A stretch of DNA of 64,000 nucleotides from Apostichopus japonicus. Its lineage: Eukaryota; Echinodermata; Holothuroidea; Aspidochirotida; Stichopodidae. Below are positions 1 through 11,763 of this stretch, one piece after another. The translations under genes and the position numbers were made by a program. The first letter of the stretch is position 1. Each line of letters begins with the position of its first letter. The DNA lies in NCBI RefSeq assembly GCF_037975245.1, contig NC_092565.1:3423499-3487498 (forward strand), given 5' to 3'. The notes beneath the pieces are model-generated. The model worked only from the letters and a program-made list of their open reading frames with translations. It was not told where the DNA came from and made no database searches.

Positions 1-1122
1 CATTGATGAAGAAAGACGACGAAGAAGATGAAACAGTTTTCAATTATGCAGAGTTTGTTTCTTCCAGTAGTTCACGATGAAACGTCAAGACAGAAGATGT
101 ACTGTACATCACCAGTTTTGGCCTCCAGCTTGTGGTTTTCATGTAGATTAATGTGCAAACATTCTTTGATGTAATTGTGGCTACTAACATCCTAACTGAC
201 CACTTGGGAAATATGTGGTTGAGGTTCTCCACAGTGTCAAACTAATATGATGCTACATACTACAATCATGCTGTGAGGTACCAGACCAATATTGTAGAGG
301 CACAGTTAAGTTTCAAATAACTTGATCAAGAACATGCTTCAAAAGCGTTTTTTTTTTTTCACTCGTCTTTCGTAAATGGCCTTACTTCCATGACCCAGCT
401 GTCAAACATTATTCCTGTCAAAATCTTTTCCTTGCTTTAATAAAGTTATTTATATATTATTTTTGCTTTTGCTTTTTTCATCTGTTTCACCAAATGATTC
501 ACATCCACAGATGCACAGATGGTAATGAAATTAAATAACTTATAAGATAGGTCTAACCTTCCTATCATGGAAAGTAAACATTTATCATTGATTTTTCCTA
601 TACATTGTACACAATAGACGCATTTCATTTCAATCGTCCATATTGTATAGTGTCAGGCAGAGAGTGAAAGAGATTTTTAAGGGCAAGTTGTCATAGAGGT
701 TATGTTATGGTTTAGTTGCTGAGAAATAAAGTGGAGATCTATATATACGACAGGTGCAAAATTACAAATTCTACTGTTTCTAGACAAATCTGTTGATTTT
801 CCAATATGAGAGGTGTGTATGACATTGAACTAAGTAGACTTCCTGCATATGAGTCATGTGGGAAAATAGTTGAATTGATTCAAAATATAAATATATAAAT
901 ATTGATGCATATATTCAGGAATGGATTTGTAAGGGATGTCTGTTTTAGTTCATATTGAAAGTTAAGTGTCATTGCATACAGTGTATCTCTGCAGCGAATC
1001 AGTGAATGGAGACATGTTTTGTTTTTCGTTTTTTTACAGTTATCATGGTAACTTTATATTATTATAGAATTATAGATTATAATTATTTGTACAGCTTGAC
1101 ATCAGAGGCACATCCACCATTC
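1..1122. other. No gene recognised
   Basis: AT-rich sequence with short homopolymer runs. No exon with convincing splice sites and no transposon end was recognised. Continuation of the LIM gene on the minus strand is expected further left, but I could not find the next LIM exon here. Confidence 0.5.
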
Positions 1123-1815
1123 TTGTACTGCAGGGGGAGGGGGCTGAGTTGTACTGCAGGGGGAGGGGGCTGAGTTGTACTGCAGGGGGAGGGGGCTGAG
1201 CTGTACTGCAGGGGGAGGGGGCTGAGTTGTATTGCAGGGGAGGGGGCTGAGTTGTACTGCAGGGGGAGGGGGCTGAGCTGTACTGCAGGGGGAGGGGGCT
1301 GAGTTGTAATGCAGGGGGAGGGGCTGAGTTGTACTGCAGGGGGAGGGGGCTGAGTTGTAATGCAGGGGGAGGGGCTGAGTTGTACTGCAGGGGGAGGGGC
1401 TGAGTTGTACTGCAGGGGGAGGGGGCTGAGCTGTACTGCAGGGGGAGGGGGCTGAGCTGTACTGCAGGGGGAGGGGGCTGAGTTGTACTGCAGGGGGAGG
1501 GGGATGAGTTTTACTGCAGGGGGAGGGGGCTGAGTTGTACTGCAGGGGGAGGGGGATAAGCTGTACTGCAGGGGGAGGGGGATGAGCTGTACTGCAGGGT
1601 GAGGGGGCTAAGCTGTACTGCAGGGGGAGGGGGCTGAGTTGTACTGCAGGGGGAGGGGGCTGAGTTGTACTGCAGGGGGAGGGGGTTGAGCTGTACTGCA
1701 GGGGGAAGGGGGCTGAGTTGTAATGCAGGGGGAGGGGCTGAGTTATACTGCAGGGGAGGGGGATGAGTTGTACTGCAGGGGGAGGGGGCTGAGTTGTACT
1801 GCAGAGGGAGAGTCT
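1123..1815. repeat. 26-bp G-rich minisatellite, about 26 copies
   Basis: Head-to-tail units of the type TACTGCAGGGGGAGGGGG followed by CTGAGTTG. Variants differ by C/T in GAGCTG versus GAGTTG, by loss of one or two G, and by GATGAG or GATAAG. Every unit carries a GGGGGAGGGGG core, so the plus strand is a dense potential G-quadruplex former. The array ends about 300 bp beyond the donor of the LIM exon, so it would lie in the following intron, with the G-rich strand as the transcription template. Confidence 0.97.
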
Positions 1816-2114
1816 GAAAAATTTGGCAAATTAGATGGTATTTAGATGCAAAATAGTGCTGTTTTGCAACATTTGAGACAATGTTGAAGAAGTTTTGACT
1901 GTCAAGGTTGCCACTAGGAGGGGAAGGGGGAGGGGGAGGTGAAGGGCTGACCCTAGATTATATTCTGGTGGACTAAAGCCTTCCCCCCGAGTATATGTGG
2001 TTGCACCTCTCCTTGACATAATATATCTCATAGATGACTGCCTGCATTGCCTTCGGACAGACCTTGACAAATTTCGTCAGCAAGAATAGAGTAAAATTAA
2101 TTCTGGAAACTTAC
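1816..2114. other. Intronic spacer with purine tract
   Basis: Between the minisatellite and the LIM exon donor. It contains a GGAGGGGAAGGGGGAGGGGG-type purine tract at about 1915-1948 and a fragment at about 1840-1860 (TTTAGATGCAAAATAGTG) that resembles the left part of the element at 9619-12307. It may be a decayed transposon relic. No coding exon was seen. Confidence 0.4.
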
Positions 2115-2225
2115 TGCTACACTGAAAACATTTGACATGGAAGAAATCTTCCTGGACCTTGAGAACTTCTCCTTTACACGGTTTAGCGCACTGTCTACAT
2201 GGTATAACCTTCTTCTTTTCCTGAT
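2115..2225 (-). CDS. Internal exon of an actin-binding LIM protein (ABLIM/UNC-115-like), first zinc finger of LIM1
   Basis: This 111-nt minus-strand exon is preceded by a pyrimidine-rich acceptor ending TTACATTTCAG at 2226-2236 and followed by the consensus donor GTAAGT at 2109-2114. It enters and leaves in the same phase: 2 nt, 36 codons, 1 nt. The open frame reads IPCRQCAKPCKGEVLKVQ, continues, and ends FFHVKCFQCS. This is a LIM first zinc finger: C-x2-C, 16 residues, H-x2-C-x2-C. From memory of the family, the PCKGEVL-VQ string followed by FH-KCF-C is characteristic of LIM1 of ABLIM1-3 (vertebrates) and their UNC-115 relatives, which link LIM domains to a C-terminal villin headpiece and bind actin filaments. 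Other LIM proteins match this string less well. The second finger (next exon) was not found and should lie left of position 1. No start codon belongs to this exon. The other two frames have stops. Confidence 0.85.
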
Positions 2226-2466
2226 CTGAAATGTAAGACAAAAACAGAAATAATTGAATTTAAAGAAGACATTAGAGCTATACCTGCATGCATACAGTAC
2301 GTCATTTAAAGAGGCAACAATTGCATAAATTCATTTATATTAGACAGTATACTAATTATAATGCAAAACCTTCAAGTATGTCATCTGCTACATTGTTAAT
2401 TGTTACATAACTTGGTTGGAATATTCAATTTCAAAATTTAAGGATTTTAATTAAGGTTTCATTCAG
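2226..2466. other. Intron upstream of the LIM exon
   Basis: The acceptor polypyrimidine tract (minus strand) lies at 2226-2257. The rest is AT-rich with no other feature seen. Confidence 0.5.
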
Positions 2467-2914
2467 TAATAGTGTGCACATATAGAAAGCATAATTAGCA
2501 ATGCATTGACTATAGACATAGATATCAATCAATCATGCCAATTACATTCACCGCTGAACGTGAGACTGTTAAGGCCATTAATTATTCTTTTAAAAGGGCT
2601 TGACCGGAGAGGGCTCTGGGCGTATAGGATGCACAGTGTTAAAGGTAATACCAGTCCGTTCTAGGCTTGTAATAGTGTATAGTGTGCACATCATTCCATC
2701 ATCCAAATTAATTTTGCATTTTTTGTATGAAAGTATAATTAGCAATGCATTGACTATAGACATAGATATCAATCAATCATACCAATTACATTCACCGCTG
2801 AACGTGAGACTGTTAAGGCCATTAATTATTCTTTCAAATGGGCTTGACCGGAGAGGGCTCTGGACGTAGAGGGTGCACAGTGTTAAAAGTAATACCAGTT
2901 CGTTCTAGGCTTGG
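2467..2914. repeat. Two-copy tandem duplication, period about 243 bp
   Basis: Copy 1 (about 2467-2669) and copy 2 (about 2677-2914) share AGCAATGCATTGACTATAGA, then ATTCACCGCTGAACGTGAGA, then GACCGGAGAGGGCTCTGG, with few mismatches. Copy 2 has about 34 bp extra near 2690-2725. The last part of each copy, from GTGCACAGTGTTAAA onward, belongs to a dispersed repeat also found at 44222-44337. Confidence 0.9.
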
Positions 2915-2968
2915 TAGAACGAGAGTGCGAAGGTTTTGGGGAGACAGGTAAGCGAAGAGTGAAGTAAA
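2850..2968 (+). repeat. Dispersed repeat family R, copy A
   Basis: Reads GAGAGGGCTCTGGACGTAGA, CAGTGTTAAAAGTAATACCAG, then a conserved 3' core GGGGAGACAGGTAAGCGA ending AAGTAAAT. The same order and core recur at 44222-44337, 26592-26647, 24307-24382 and (core only) 50251-50284. It is a repeat of unknown class. No tRNA boxes or terminal inverted repeats were seen. Confidence 0.75.
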
Positions 2969-3370
2969 TATGCTGATTGCAGTTATTTTTTGTAACAATG
3001 CCTCATGGAGTTTCATTTTATTTCCTGAAGTTCAAACTACTTTTTCTTTCTGGCTTGTTTCATTCAGGTGGAAATACAATGAAAAGATAAGGAAGGAAAA
3101 AAGGGAGTTTAAATCCATTTAATTCTTATAAAAGATACATTGAAAAAAAAACTATGAACCTGTCACAACTTTCACCTACGACATTCCCTATGGTGACTAT
3201 ATAAATTATAAATAGAGGTAAGTCTCATATAATCTCGCCAAAAACTTTAAACAGTTGACCAAATTGAAAAAGCTTATAGTTCTTCTCCCAATTATACTGT
3301 ACATGTGTCATGTTCAATGTCCATTAACTATACTATCAGTTTCAATTGCATTAATGATGTGCAATACTAC
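2969..3370. other. No feature recognised
   Basis: AT-rich intron or intergenic DNA with no repeat or exon that I can support. Confidence 0.5.
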
Positions 3371-3735
3371 TGTATGATAGAGGCAAGTTATTAGTCTCAT
3401 ATGTTGTTTTCATCAAATTCTATCAGAGATTTATTTGTCAGCTTTTCAAAATGGATATAGACCCATGGACTACCACAGTATGGCAGGGTATAACCATGCT
3501 GTTTATTTAATGAAAACCCCCATGTACAGGCAGCTATAACAGCAATGTATGATAAAGGAAAATATAAGTCTCATACGTTGTTTCATCAACATTCTATCAG
3601 AGATTTATTTGTCAGCTTTTTCAAGATGGATATAGACCAATGGATGCCACAGTATATATATATATGGCAGCTGGGTATAATCATGCTGTTTATTTAATGA
3701 AAAACCCCATGTACAGGCTATAACAGCAATAATGT
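3371..3735. repeat. Two-copy tandem duplication, period 175 bp
   Basis: Copy 1 3371-3545, copy 2 3546-3735. Shared blocks include TATCAGAGATTTATTTGTCA and ATGCTGTTTATTTAATGAAA. Copy 2 carries an added TATATATATATA stretch near 3654-3664. The copies have diverged moderately. Confidence 0.9.
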
Positions 3736-6700
3736 CAGAAAATGTACTCATGTACCCTACATGACTGTTCACATCCTGCGAAGTTAAAAATAAGACGGCA
3801 CCCCAGCTCTGAGAGGCTAATCTGAAAATTGCTTCATATTTCATCCCCAAGGGATATGCCAGCAAACTTTCTCTGATGAATTGAGGAAAGCACACTGCTA
3901 CAAGGTATGAAATTCATAAACATCTTGTCAAACTGGAAATCCTACGGTCATCATGTCGAAAGGCAACGTTGTAGAATGTTCGTGATGAGGGGAGGGAGGC
4001 CCTGGTTACAGGGTATTTTACAGGTCAGATAGTATATATACAGAAAAGCCAACCCACGTAGATTGCTTCTGTACCGTTTAAAACACAAAATGATTAAGCT
4101 CTTCAAATCTACGATGTTCACTTCCTCATCTATATATAATTCATAAGTCTTGGCTACTTAATTTGCAAGTAAATTCAAACAAAATTTTTACACCTTAAAA
4201 ATTAGTTATTTTAGCACGGCCTACAGCACATATACCTACAGTTGATAACCCCTTTGTTACAGTATATTCCCTCTTGAAATTAATCAGACAGAAATATGTA
4301 AATGAGCAAAATTTCAACCCTTGTTTGATACAGTGATATGTTCATTAAAGCTGCATGTACCATATTGCCTTGTAAATTTTTGGATGACACTTGTGAACCA
4401 ACTCATGTAATATTCACATATATAATTGGATACACCTCAATGCACATTATAACTCAGAGAGATCTATGTGTGTAAAACCGTTTCCGTGAAGTAGCTCGAT
4501 AATTGTGTGTCCCACAAATTTCCTCCTTTACTTTACAATCTTTTGAAGTTGATGTGTAATTTCCTTATTACAGAGAAGATTTTTAAGTACCGTAGACTAC
4601 AAGAAAAAAAAAATGATGATGTAATTTTCAGGTCCATAACTCTACTTCAATGTTTGACTATATTCGATATGGCCGCACAGTAGCATTAGAATGTGGCAAC
4701 GGAATTAACACAAAATGCAATTGTGAAAACTTAATACACCCATCACCATGCATACCTTTGCAACTGGCGTAAAGTCGATCTACAACAATGTTAATTACGC
4801 ATTTATACCTAATTCCCTATCCCTACTAATGCAGAAACCCTGAGTCATTCCTCCATATAAATGCATCTTTTTCCTTCTTGTCAATATATACTGTATACTG
4901 TCATAAATTATGTTTCAGATTGCTTTAAGTTGTGGATTACATGTCTTGGCAACATTTCACTATGGATATATTGAGATTCATCTCACAGTTTGATTAGATC
5001 GAGAAACTATATTGGTGCAAAATAGCGAAAGTAACAAAACTGAGATAGCACAGATGAAAGCTGAATGTCAAAAACTTCATCTTGAATCTATCAAGTTTAA
5101 TTCACATGCATAGTCTATCCTCTGCAGGTTTTATTGAAAGATAAACCCTTTTCTCTCAACGTGGCAGATTAATTTCATACTTATTCACGCTTAATATTAA
5201 AAAAGGAAAAAACAAAAACCCTTTGCAATGGCACCATGTTGTATGTCGTTGGAATAGGAACCTATACTTCATAATTATATGTTTCTTATACAACTCAATA
5301 ATACATGATCACAGTGGAACAAATATTTTTCAATTGAAAGTATTTGTTTTCACTAACTGCAATAACCTATATTCCAAAAATCTGGTTCACTGATAAAATA
5401 TTTGCATCTTTATGTGGCGAAATCCCGCAAACAATAACAGACTTTGATCTAAGCAATATGAACAACAATATCTTTGAACTTTGGACAGGGGTAAACAATG
5501 CAAATCAATTCTTCTGCGCTTATTAGACAATATATACCACTGAAGTAGAGCACAATCGATTCGAGATTGATTACGTTTTTAACATCAAAGATGAAGACAA
5601 AGACAGTTCAGTGCGTTACGTGTTGCCTACACATATGCGGAAGATATGGCGTTTAAATATGGTACAGTATGTAACATTACTGAACAACGTTTAAGAGAAT
5701 AGTGTTTAAAACAGCAGTTTGCAGTTTGGTCACAGCTGTTTTCCAACATTACTCACTATGATTATATGTGTGATCAAGCTAGGACACTGTAATAGCGTAC
5801 TATACAATTCATTCAAAAGAGTTAGTAACATTTTTATTAAAACTTAAAAAATTTATTGTAATATTTGTGCAAGTTTAAGAACACAAACTTGCAGAATCTC
5901 AGTGCATTTTTTAACTATAGTCCATGAGAAAGCCCTTTTACTCTCTGTTACCAAGACATCAAGAAGATGGATTACACTGGTACTTGGGTGCTGTTACCTA
6001 ATTTAATATTTGTGCTTCATTGATATCAATTTCATACTCGTAAATCAATATGTTACAAATATTAACCCGGAATACCAGAAAGTCTCGGTTAATGATTACA
6101 TGTTTTTAATAACAGAATGTTCCAGTAAAAGTAAAATTAAATAAAGATAAAAAAAAAAAATGAAAACATATCAAAGCAGTCAAGAGACCAAGACTTAAAA
6201 GATATCTATATACACAGAGTTTGAATAATATACATAACCTTAAACAGTAAACCCTGCATCACAGATGGTGAAGCATAATGAGACTGGGTGTGTACTATAA
6301 CATTTGAGAGCAATGGTGAACAAGATAATTATAAAATATTTATCTTTTATATTTTGCATACTATGACAGGTAGAAGATATCAAATGCTTAAAAGCTAACT
6401 TTGATTCAGAATTACACGAAACAGTAGGAAAACCATTCTCTCCGCCAATTTCCAAAGAGTTTTAATTGACTGCAAATCGTGTCCCTCAAATTCGCTTTCA
6501 AGTTTCCGGGCAGGTTTCTAGCATCCTAATCTCATAACCCTTGTAGAAATAATAATATTTAGGACTAAAAAATAACATATACTGTATCTTTTACAAAAAG
6601 TATACTTTGTACACTTCAAAATGCCATACAATGCAATAATTATCAAGGAAAGTGTAATTGCAATATATTTCAGTTCCTCCTCCAACCAACGACTTATGAT
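3736..6700. other. No gene recognised
   Basis: About 3 kb of AT-rich, CpG-poor sequence. Open frames are short, low-complexity in composition and lack splice context. No transposon ends or RNA genes were recognised. Confidence 0.5.
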
Positions 6701-6839
6701 CAAGTTTATAATGAAATTAATTAATATTGTTCCCCATAAGTAAACCTGATTAGTCTACTGAACAATGAAGCAAGTTTATCATGAAATTAATTGATACTGT
6801 TCCCCATAATTAAACCTGATTTTTCTACTGAACTGAATG
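6701..6839. repeat. Two-copy tandem duplication, period 70 bp
   Basis: Both copies begin CAAGTTTAT and share ATGAAATTAATT, GTTCCCCATAA and TAAACCTGATT followed by TCTACTGAAC. Copies at 6701-6770 and 6771-6839. Confidence 0.9.
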
Positions 6840-7663
6840 AGGCATGTCACATAACGCTTCCACTACTGCAATCAAGTGATATCTTGCTGAATGAGTCATT
6901 ATGTTTTCAATTGACATTATGAATTTATAATCTCTTCCTTGTTTTCATAAAGACAAGAAAATATACAATTTAATAAATAATTTGCCTAACTCCAATCAAG
7001 CAACCTCTCTCAATTAAAGTTTAATATATAAGAAGGATCATGCCTTTTTGTACTGTCTAAACTAGTAAAGAACCTCACCCATGGAAAAAGTTGGGAGGTT
7101 ATACATGCAGTACTGTCCATTCAACTGACCTCCATATTACTTGCATGGGGGGGGAGGCTAAAAGTTGGAACAAAATCAAATAGATCTGTCCTTTAAGTAG
7201 CCTACATTTCTATTGATGATGTTTGATTTATGATATTGATACATTTATATCCTGGAGTGATATTATGTAAAGAGAGGCAGGATATGACTTTGTGAGGCCC
7301 AGGGATAGTAAGATATAGGAATCTAAACAGCTAATAAATAGAGGTCCAGACATTATTTGCATAATACCTACAATTGAGCTTATGTACACATGCAGAGATG
7401 AAAGAAAAATAAACTAACTCTTTCACTGCCTGTTTTTCATACAAAGTTTGCACTACTTTGGCATGCACACTTTGAACTGACTGACTTGTAAATTACTGAC
7501 TGACTTGTAAATTATTTTAAGTTTGTTACAATATTTTCATCCGTGTGATTTGCTCTCTCATATCATTTTTACGCCACCGAAATATAAATGATAATATATC
7601 TTATAAATGATAATATATCTCAGAGAAGGATGATCATCCTTCAACATCAAACTCTGAAAGAAA
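6840..7663. other. No gene recognised; minor direct repeats
   Basis: Contains a 24-bp direct duplication around ACTGACTGACTTGTAAATTA at 7476-7515 and a duplicated ATGATAATATATCT near 7587-7620. Otherwise nothing supportable. Confidence 0.5.
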
Positions 7664-7844
7664 CAAATCTGATGTCCCTTTCAAATCTGCTGTCCCTGTC
7701 CCTTTCAAATCTGCTGTCCCTGTCCCTTTCAAATCTGCTGCCCCTTTCAAATCTACTGTCCCTTTCAAATCTACTGTCCCTTTCAAATCTGCTGTCGCTT
7801 TCAAAAATGTTGTCCCTTTCAAATCTCCTGCCCCTTTCAAATCT
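7664..7844. repeat. 18-bp minisatellite, about 10 copies
   Basis: Unit CAAATCTGCTGTCCCTTT, with two units extended by an extra TGTCCC (24 bp). Because 18 is divisible by three, both strands stay open and spell a hexapeptide repeat (plus strand LSLSNL type, minus strand DLKGTV type). I regard these as translations of the repeat, not genes. Confidence 0.95.
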
Positions 7845-8449
7845 TCAGACAAGCGTGTCCTCTAGAACGTTTCAGTAATTACAATTATTCATATATATCA
7901 ACCTATGAGGTGTTTAAACTTTGAAAGCCAAGTCATAGTATCCTAGCTTAGGTTTATAAAGACATGCTGAGTATGATGGGACTACCATGGTTGTAAGTAA
8001 ATAGGCCTTGGGATGTGTCTCACACAATTGATGTCTGCCCCAGCAGAAACCCGGCAGAAACCGGCTTACTTTGTCCAGGGAATTGCCATCCCGGCAGCTT
8101 CTGTATTAAACCTAGCTGTCGCTGCTACTGCTGCTGTACAAGCAAATCTTTTATCATAATTGGACTCCTATGCATGGATAATAGGTTTAATTTTATCCTT
8201 GGTGAACAACTTGCATGTGAGATGTGTATATCATGTGTGAAAAACATCAAATTCAGCCACTGAGGAGACAAAATACCCACCAGAGCATGACAGCCGAGTC
8301 GGCTGGAAAACTCATCCAAATATGCGAGCGGAAAAAATGACACGATAGCTCCAAAAAAAAGTGTAATGAAATTTACTAGCAAAAATCCAATGAAAGGGGA
8401 GCTAGAGTATTAGATGCACTAAAGGTTGATAAGTAAAGAATGTGGAAAT
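7845..8449. other. No gene recognised
   Basis: Includes a Cys-rich open frame at about 8030-8145 on the plus strand that has no splice support or recognisable family. I treat it as chance. Confidence 0.4.
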
Positions 8450-8975
8450 GCAATTATGTCTGCATCTGAAGGATCAACATTACAGAAAAGGTCCGCTATG
8501 AGAGCAGGAGCTATCAATAGTATCCATTTTAAACCCATTGTAAAGTATATTACAGTGCAAACTTAACCTGACTTATTGACTTTATATGTAATCGTGTCTG
8601 CATCTGATGGATCAACATTACAGAAAAGGTCCACTATGAGATCAGCAGCTATCAGTAGTATCCATCTAAAACCCATTGTAAAGTATATTACAGTACGATA
8701 TTACAGTAAAAACCTCACCTGACTTATTGACTTTATATATGCAATTGTGTCTGCATCTGAAGGATCAACATTACAGAAAAGTCTGCTATGAGAGCAGCAG
8801 CTATCAACAGTATCCATCTAAATCCCATTGTAAAGTATATTACAGTATGATATTACAGTGAAAACTTAACCTGTGACAAAATTCACCTAAAGGAGTTGGA
8901 TTGACTTTATGTATCCAATCATCTCTGCGACTGATGGGTCAACATTATAAACAATGCTCTGAGAGCATGAGCTAT
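8450..8975. repeat. Degenerate tandem array, about 3.5 copies of 138-171 bp
   Basis: Unit starts at about 8450, 8588, 8741 and 8912, each with TCTGCATCTGAAGGATCAAC or a variant, ATTACAGAAAAGGTCC, a GAGAGCAGCAGCTATCA-type block and TTGTAAAGTATATTACAGT. The fourth copy is the most diverged. Unit length grows along the array. Confidence 0.88.
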
Positions 8976-9613
8976 CTATAACATTAATATCAGATCCAAT
9001 GTTAGGTAGCTCATCACACAGTTTGATGTTACCATGCAACTTAACTTTAACATAATTCATCCCATGTAGTTGGATCAACTCCATGTATGGAATTGAGGTA
9101 ATTCTGAAGTTACAAAATGGAATGGAATGGGTGCTGCGATCTGCCATTAGATTTCTTTAATACAGTATATCATGCTGATGACAAATTATGTAACCATTGG
9201 ATAGGATAGGATAGGATACAGGTATCTAAAGTAGGCTAAATGGTTGATATGACTCTATAAAATGATATTCATCAAACTGATGCATCAGCTAATATTACAC
9301 AAAGAAGGCATTCTCAATTAGTTATTCTAGCATTACCTATTTATGTTTACTTTTTAATATCATCATGACAAAAGTTTTTTTTTCAAAAGCAGCTTTCATG
9401 GTGGTTTGGTACCTCCAAGTTATACTTCCAGACACTGAGCAGTATTAAATTAGACAATTAAATGTTTCAGAGAGGATTATATTTTCTGGGTGGTAGTAAA
9501 ATGCTTGCTGAAGTTGGAGCATATATGAGTGACCATTATTTGATTTAATTTCTAGCATATTTGGAGCTGATAATGATGACCTTTGAACTGGTACATGCTG
9601 GATAATTTGCACA
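8976..9613. other. No gene recognised
   Basis: AT-rich spacer with a short GGATA run at 9199-9218. Nothing else was supported. Confidence 0.5.
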
Positions 9614-10199
9614 GTTCACAGGGGCGGATCCAGGATTTTGAGAAAGGGGGGGCCGACATCCCGATGGTAGCACTTTAGTGATCTGCGTCCTGGGGGAGGG
9701 GTCTAGGGGGAGGGGCCCCCTCCCCCTTGGAAATTTTTGGTTAATTGTGAGTGCTTAGATGCAAAATGGTGAAACATTTCGCCAAAAACTAGAAAAACCA
9801 GAAACGTTGCAGACACGCTTTTTTGTGCACATATTTGTGCTCGATAGACACATATTTAAGAACGCTCAACAGTGCATGTACAATGGATACACTATTATTG
9901 CGTCGATTCGTTTTTTCTTTTGCGCGAAAATTATGACGCCAGATTCACCCCAAGAAAAAACATAAAACAAGATATGTTCAATGAGATAATTATGATATAC
10001 TTATTAATGAAATGGGGGTGTAGGCGGTTTTACACTATCTAACGCAACGTAGTCGCCAAGAACCTGAAGTATTTTTAAGGGAGGGCCTGATAATAAGCGG
10101 AAACGGATCACCGACCGAAAATATATCGGAATTTGTGGATTATTTCTTGCTTCCTATTCAGGGGCGTAGCGAAGGTTTTTTTGTTGGGGGGTGTGGAGA

Positions 10200-10882
10200 A
10201 TTTGATTTGCCGACGGATCTGGAAGTGGTGACTGAAATGGGGGAGGGGTCTAAGGGGAGGGGGTGTCCCCTCCCCTTTGGAAAATTGTTAGTTTTGAAAC
10301 GTCCTTAGATGCAATCTGGTGCATATTGTAAGTCAATTTGATTTGCCGACGGATCTGGAAGTGGTGACTGAAATGGGGGAGGGGTCTAAGGGGAGGGGCT
10401 GTCCCCTCCCCTTTGGAAAATTTTTAGTTTTGAAACGTCCTTAGATGCAATCTGGTGTATATTTTAAGTCAAATTTGATTTGCCGACGGATCTGGAAGTG
10501 GTGACTGAAATGGGGAGGGGTCTAAGGGGAGGGGCTGTCCCCTCCCCTTTGGAAAATTTTTAGTTTTGAAACGTCCTTAGATGCAATCTGGTGTATATTT
10601 TAAGTCAAATTTGATTTGCCGACGGATCTGGAAGTGGTGACTGAAATGGGGAGGGGTCTAAGGGGAGGGGGTTTCCCCCTCCCCTTTGGAAAATTTTTAG
10701 TTTTGAAACGTCCTTTGATGCAATCTGGTGCATATTTTAAGTCAAATTAGATTTGCCGACGGATCTGGAAGTGGTGACTGAAATGGGGGAGGGGTCTAAG
10801 GGGAGGGGGTGTCCCCCTCCCCTTTGGAAAATTGTTAGTTTTGAAACGTCCTTAGATGCAATCTGGTGCATATTTTAAGTCA
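10200..10882. repeat. Tandem array, five copies of about 136 bp
   Basis: Starts at 10200, 10336, 10473, 10609 and 10746. Each unit holds TTTGCCGACGGATCTGGAAG, GGAGGGGTCTAAGGGGAGGG, CCTCCCCTTTGGAAAATT and CGTCCTTAGATGCAATCTGG. Copies are nearly identical, so the amplification is recent. A diverged sixth version of the same unit lies at about 9640-9775 near the element's left end, which suggests the array grew from terminal transposon sequence. Confidence 0.95.
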
Positions 10883-11763
10883 AATTTGGCACCGTAGAAT
10901 TTCCATCTCGATATTATTTTTATGGCAGTCGGCAGAAGAAGAATTAATTGGGACCAATTATCGAACTGTGTTTTCTCTTTCACCGATCGTTGAAATAGTG
11001 AAACTTCGTGATGAAAATGTTCAGAAAACTTTCCGGTAATGAGAAATAACAACATTCATTGATATACAAGCGAGAAACGTTAAAAATTGTGTACAATTCG
11101 TGAGCCGTGTCCTTAAGTTTTCCACGGAGAACGAATGACATCTGCGATGACGTCATTCTGAACAGAGGATAATAACAACACGTTGTCACACGATAGCACG
11201 ACTCATGGGCTACGGCCTATACGGAAGCCTTTAATTCCATTTCTTTCACTGAGTTGCCGGCGATTCTGGCACTCATCTAGCTGAGCCTGGCTACAGTAGC
11301 TATACTGACGGCCGTGACATGATCAGTTATTTGCCGAGAGGTTTTTAACTTGCAGGCGTCGGGTGATTGGATTGGTGAATGAGTTTATCAGATGAAGAAC
11401 TGGAAAATCGAAATAACCGATAAAGAAGCTCCCGTTCTCCTTTTCTCTATTCAGCTTTCCTTCTTTCTTCCCCTTCCGCTCTCTTCACCTTTTCTCCTTT
11501 TGCCGACAGACCCAAAATTTGCCGACAGCGACCAAATTATTATATATAATATAATAAATCACAAAATAAAACCAAAATCTCAAAGGTTTACTTGTTAACT
11601 CAAGGTTTCATACTAACGAAGAATCAGCTGACTCTCAAGGTTCACACGAAGCTCTTTTAGATGCTCTTATAGCTGCATTATGAGCCCATAAAAACTCGTG
11701 CACAGAAAATAGATGCATTTTGAGAACGAGACGCCCAGGCCGAATATAAAATATTCAAAGGCT

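Noticed and set aside
1123-1815. CRISPR-like array
   Set aside because: The units are contiguous with no unique spacers, and the window is eukaryotic.
8015-8263. Cys-rich frame (VCPSRNPAETGLLCPGN and later CRCYCCC)
   Set aside because: The cysteine spacing fits no toxin, EGF or defensin pattern I know, and there is no signal peptide or splice support.
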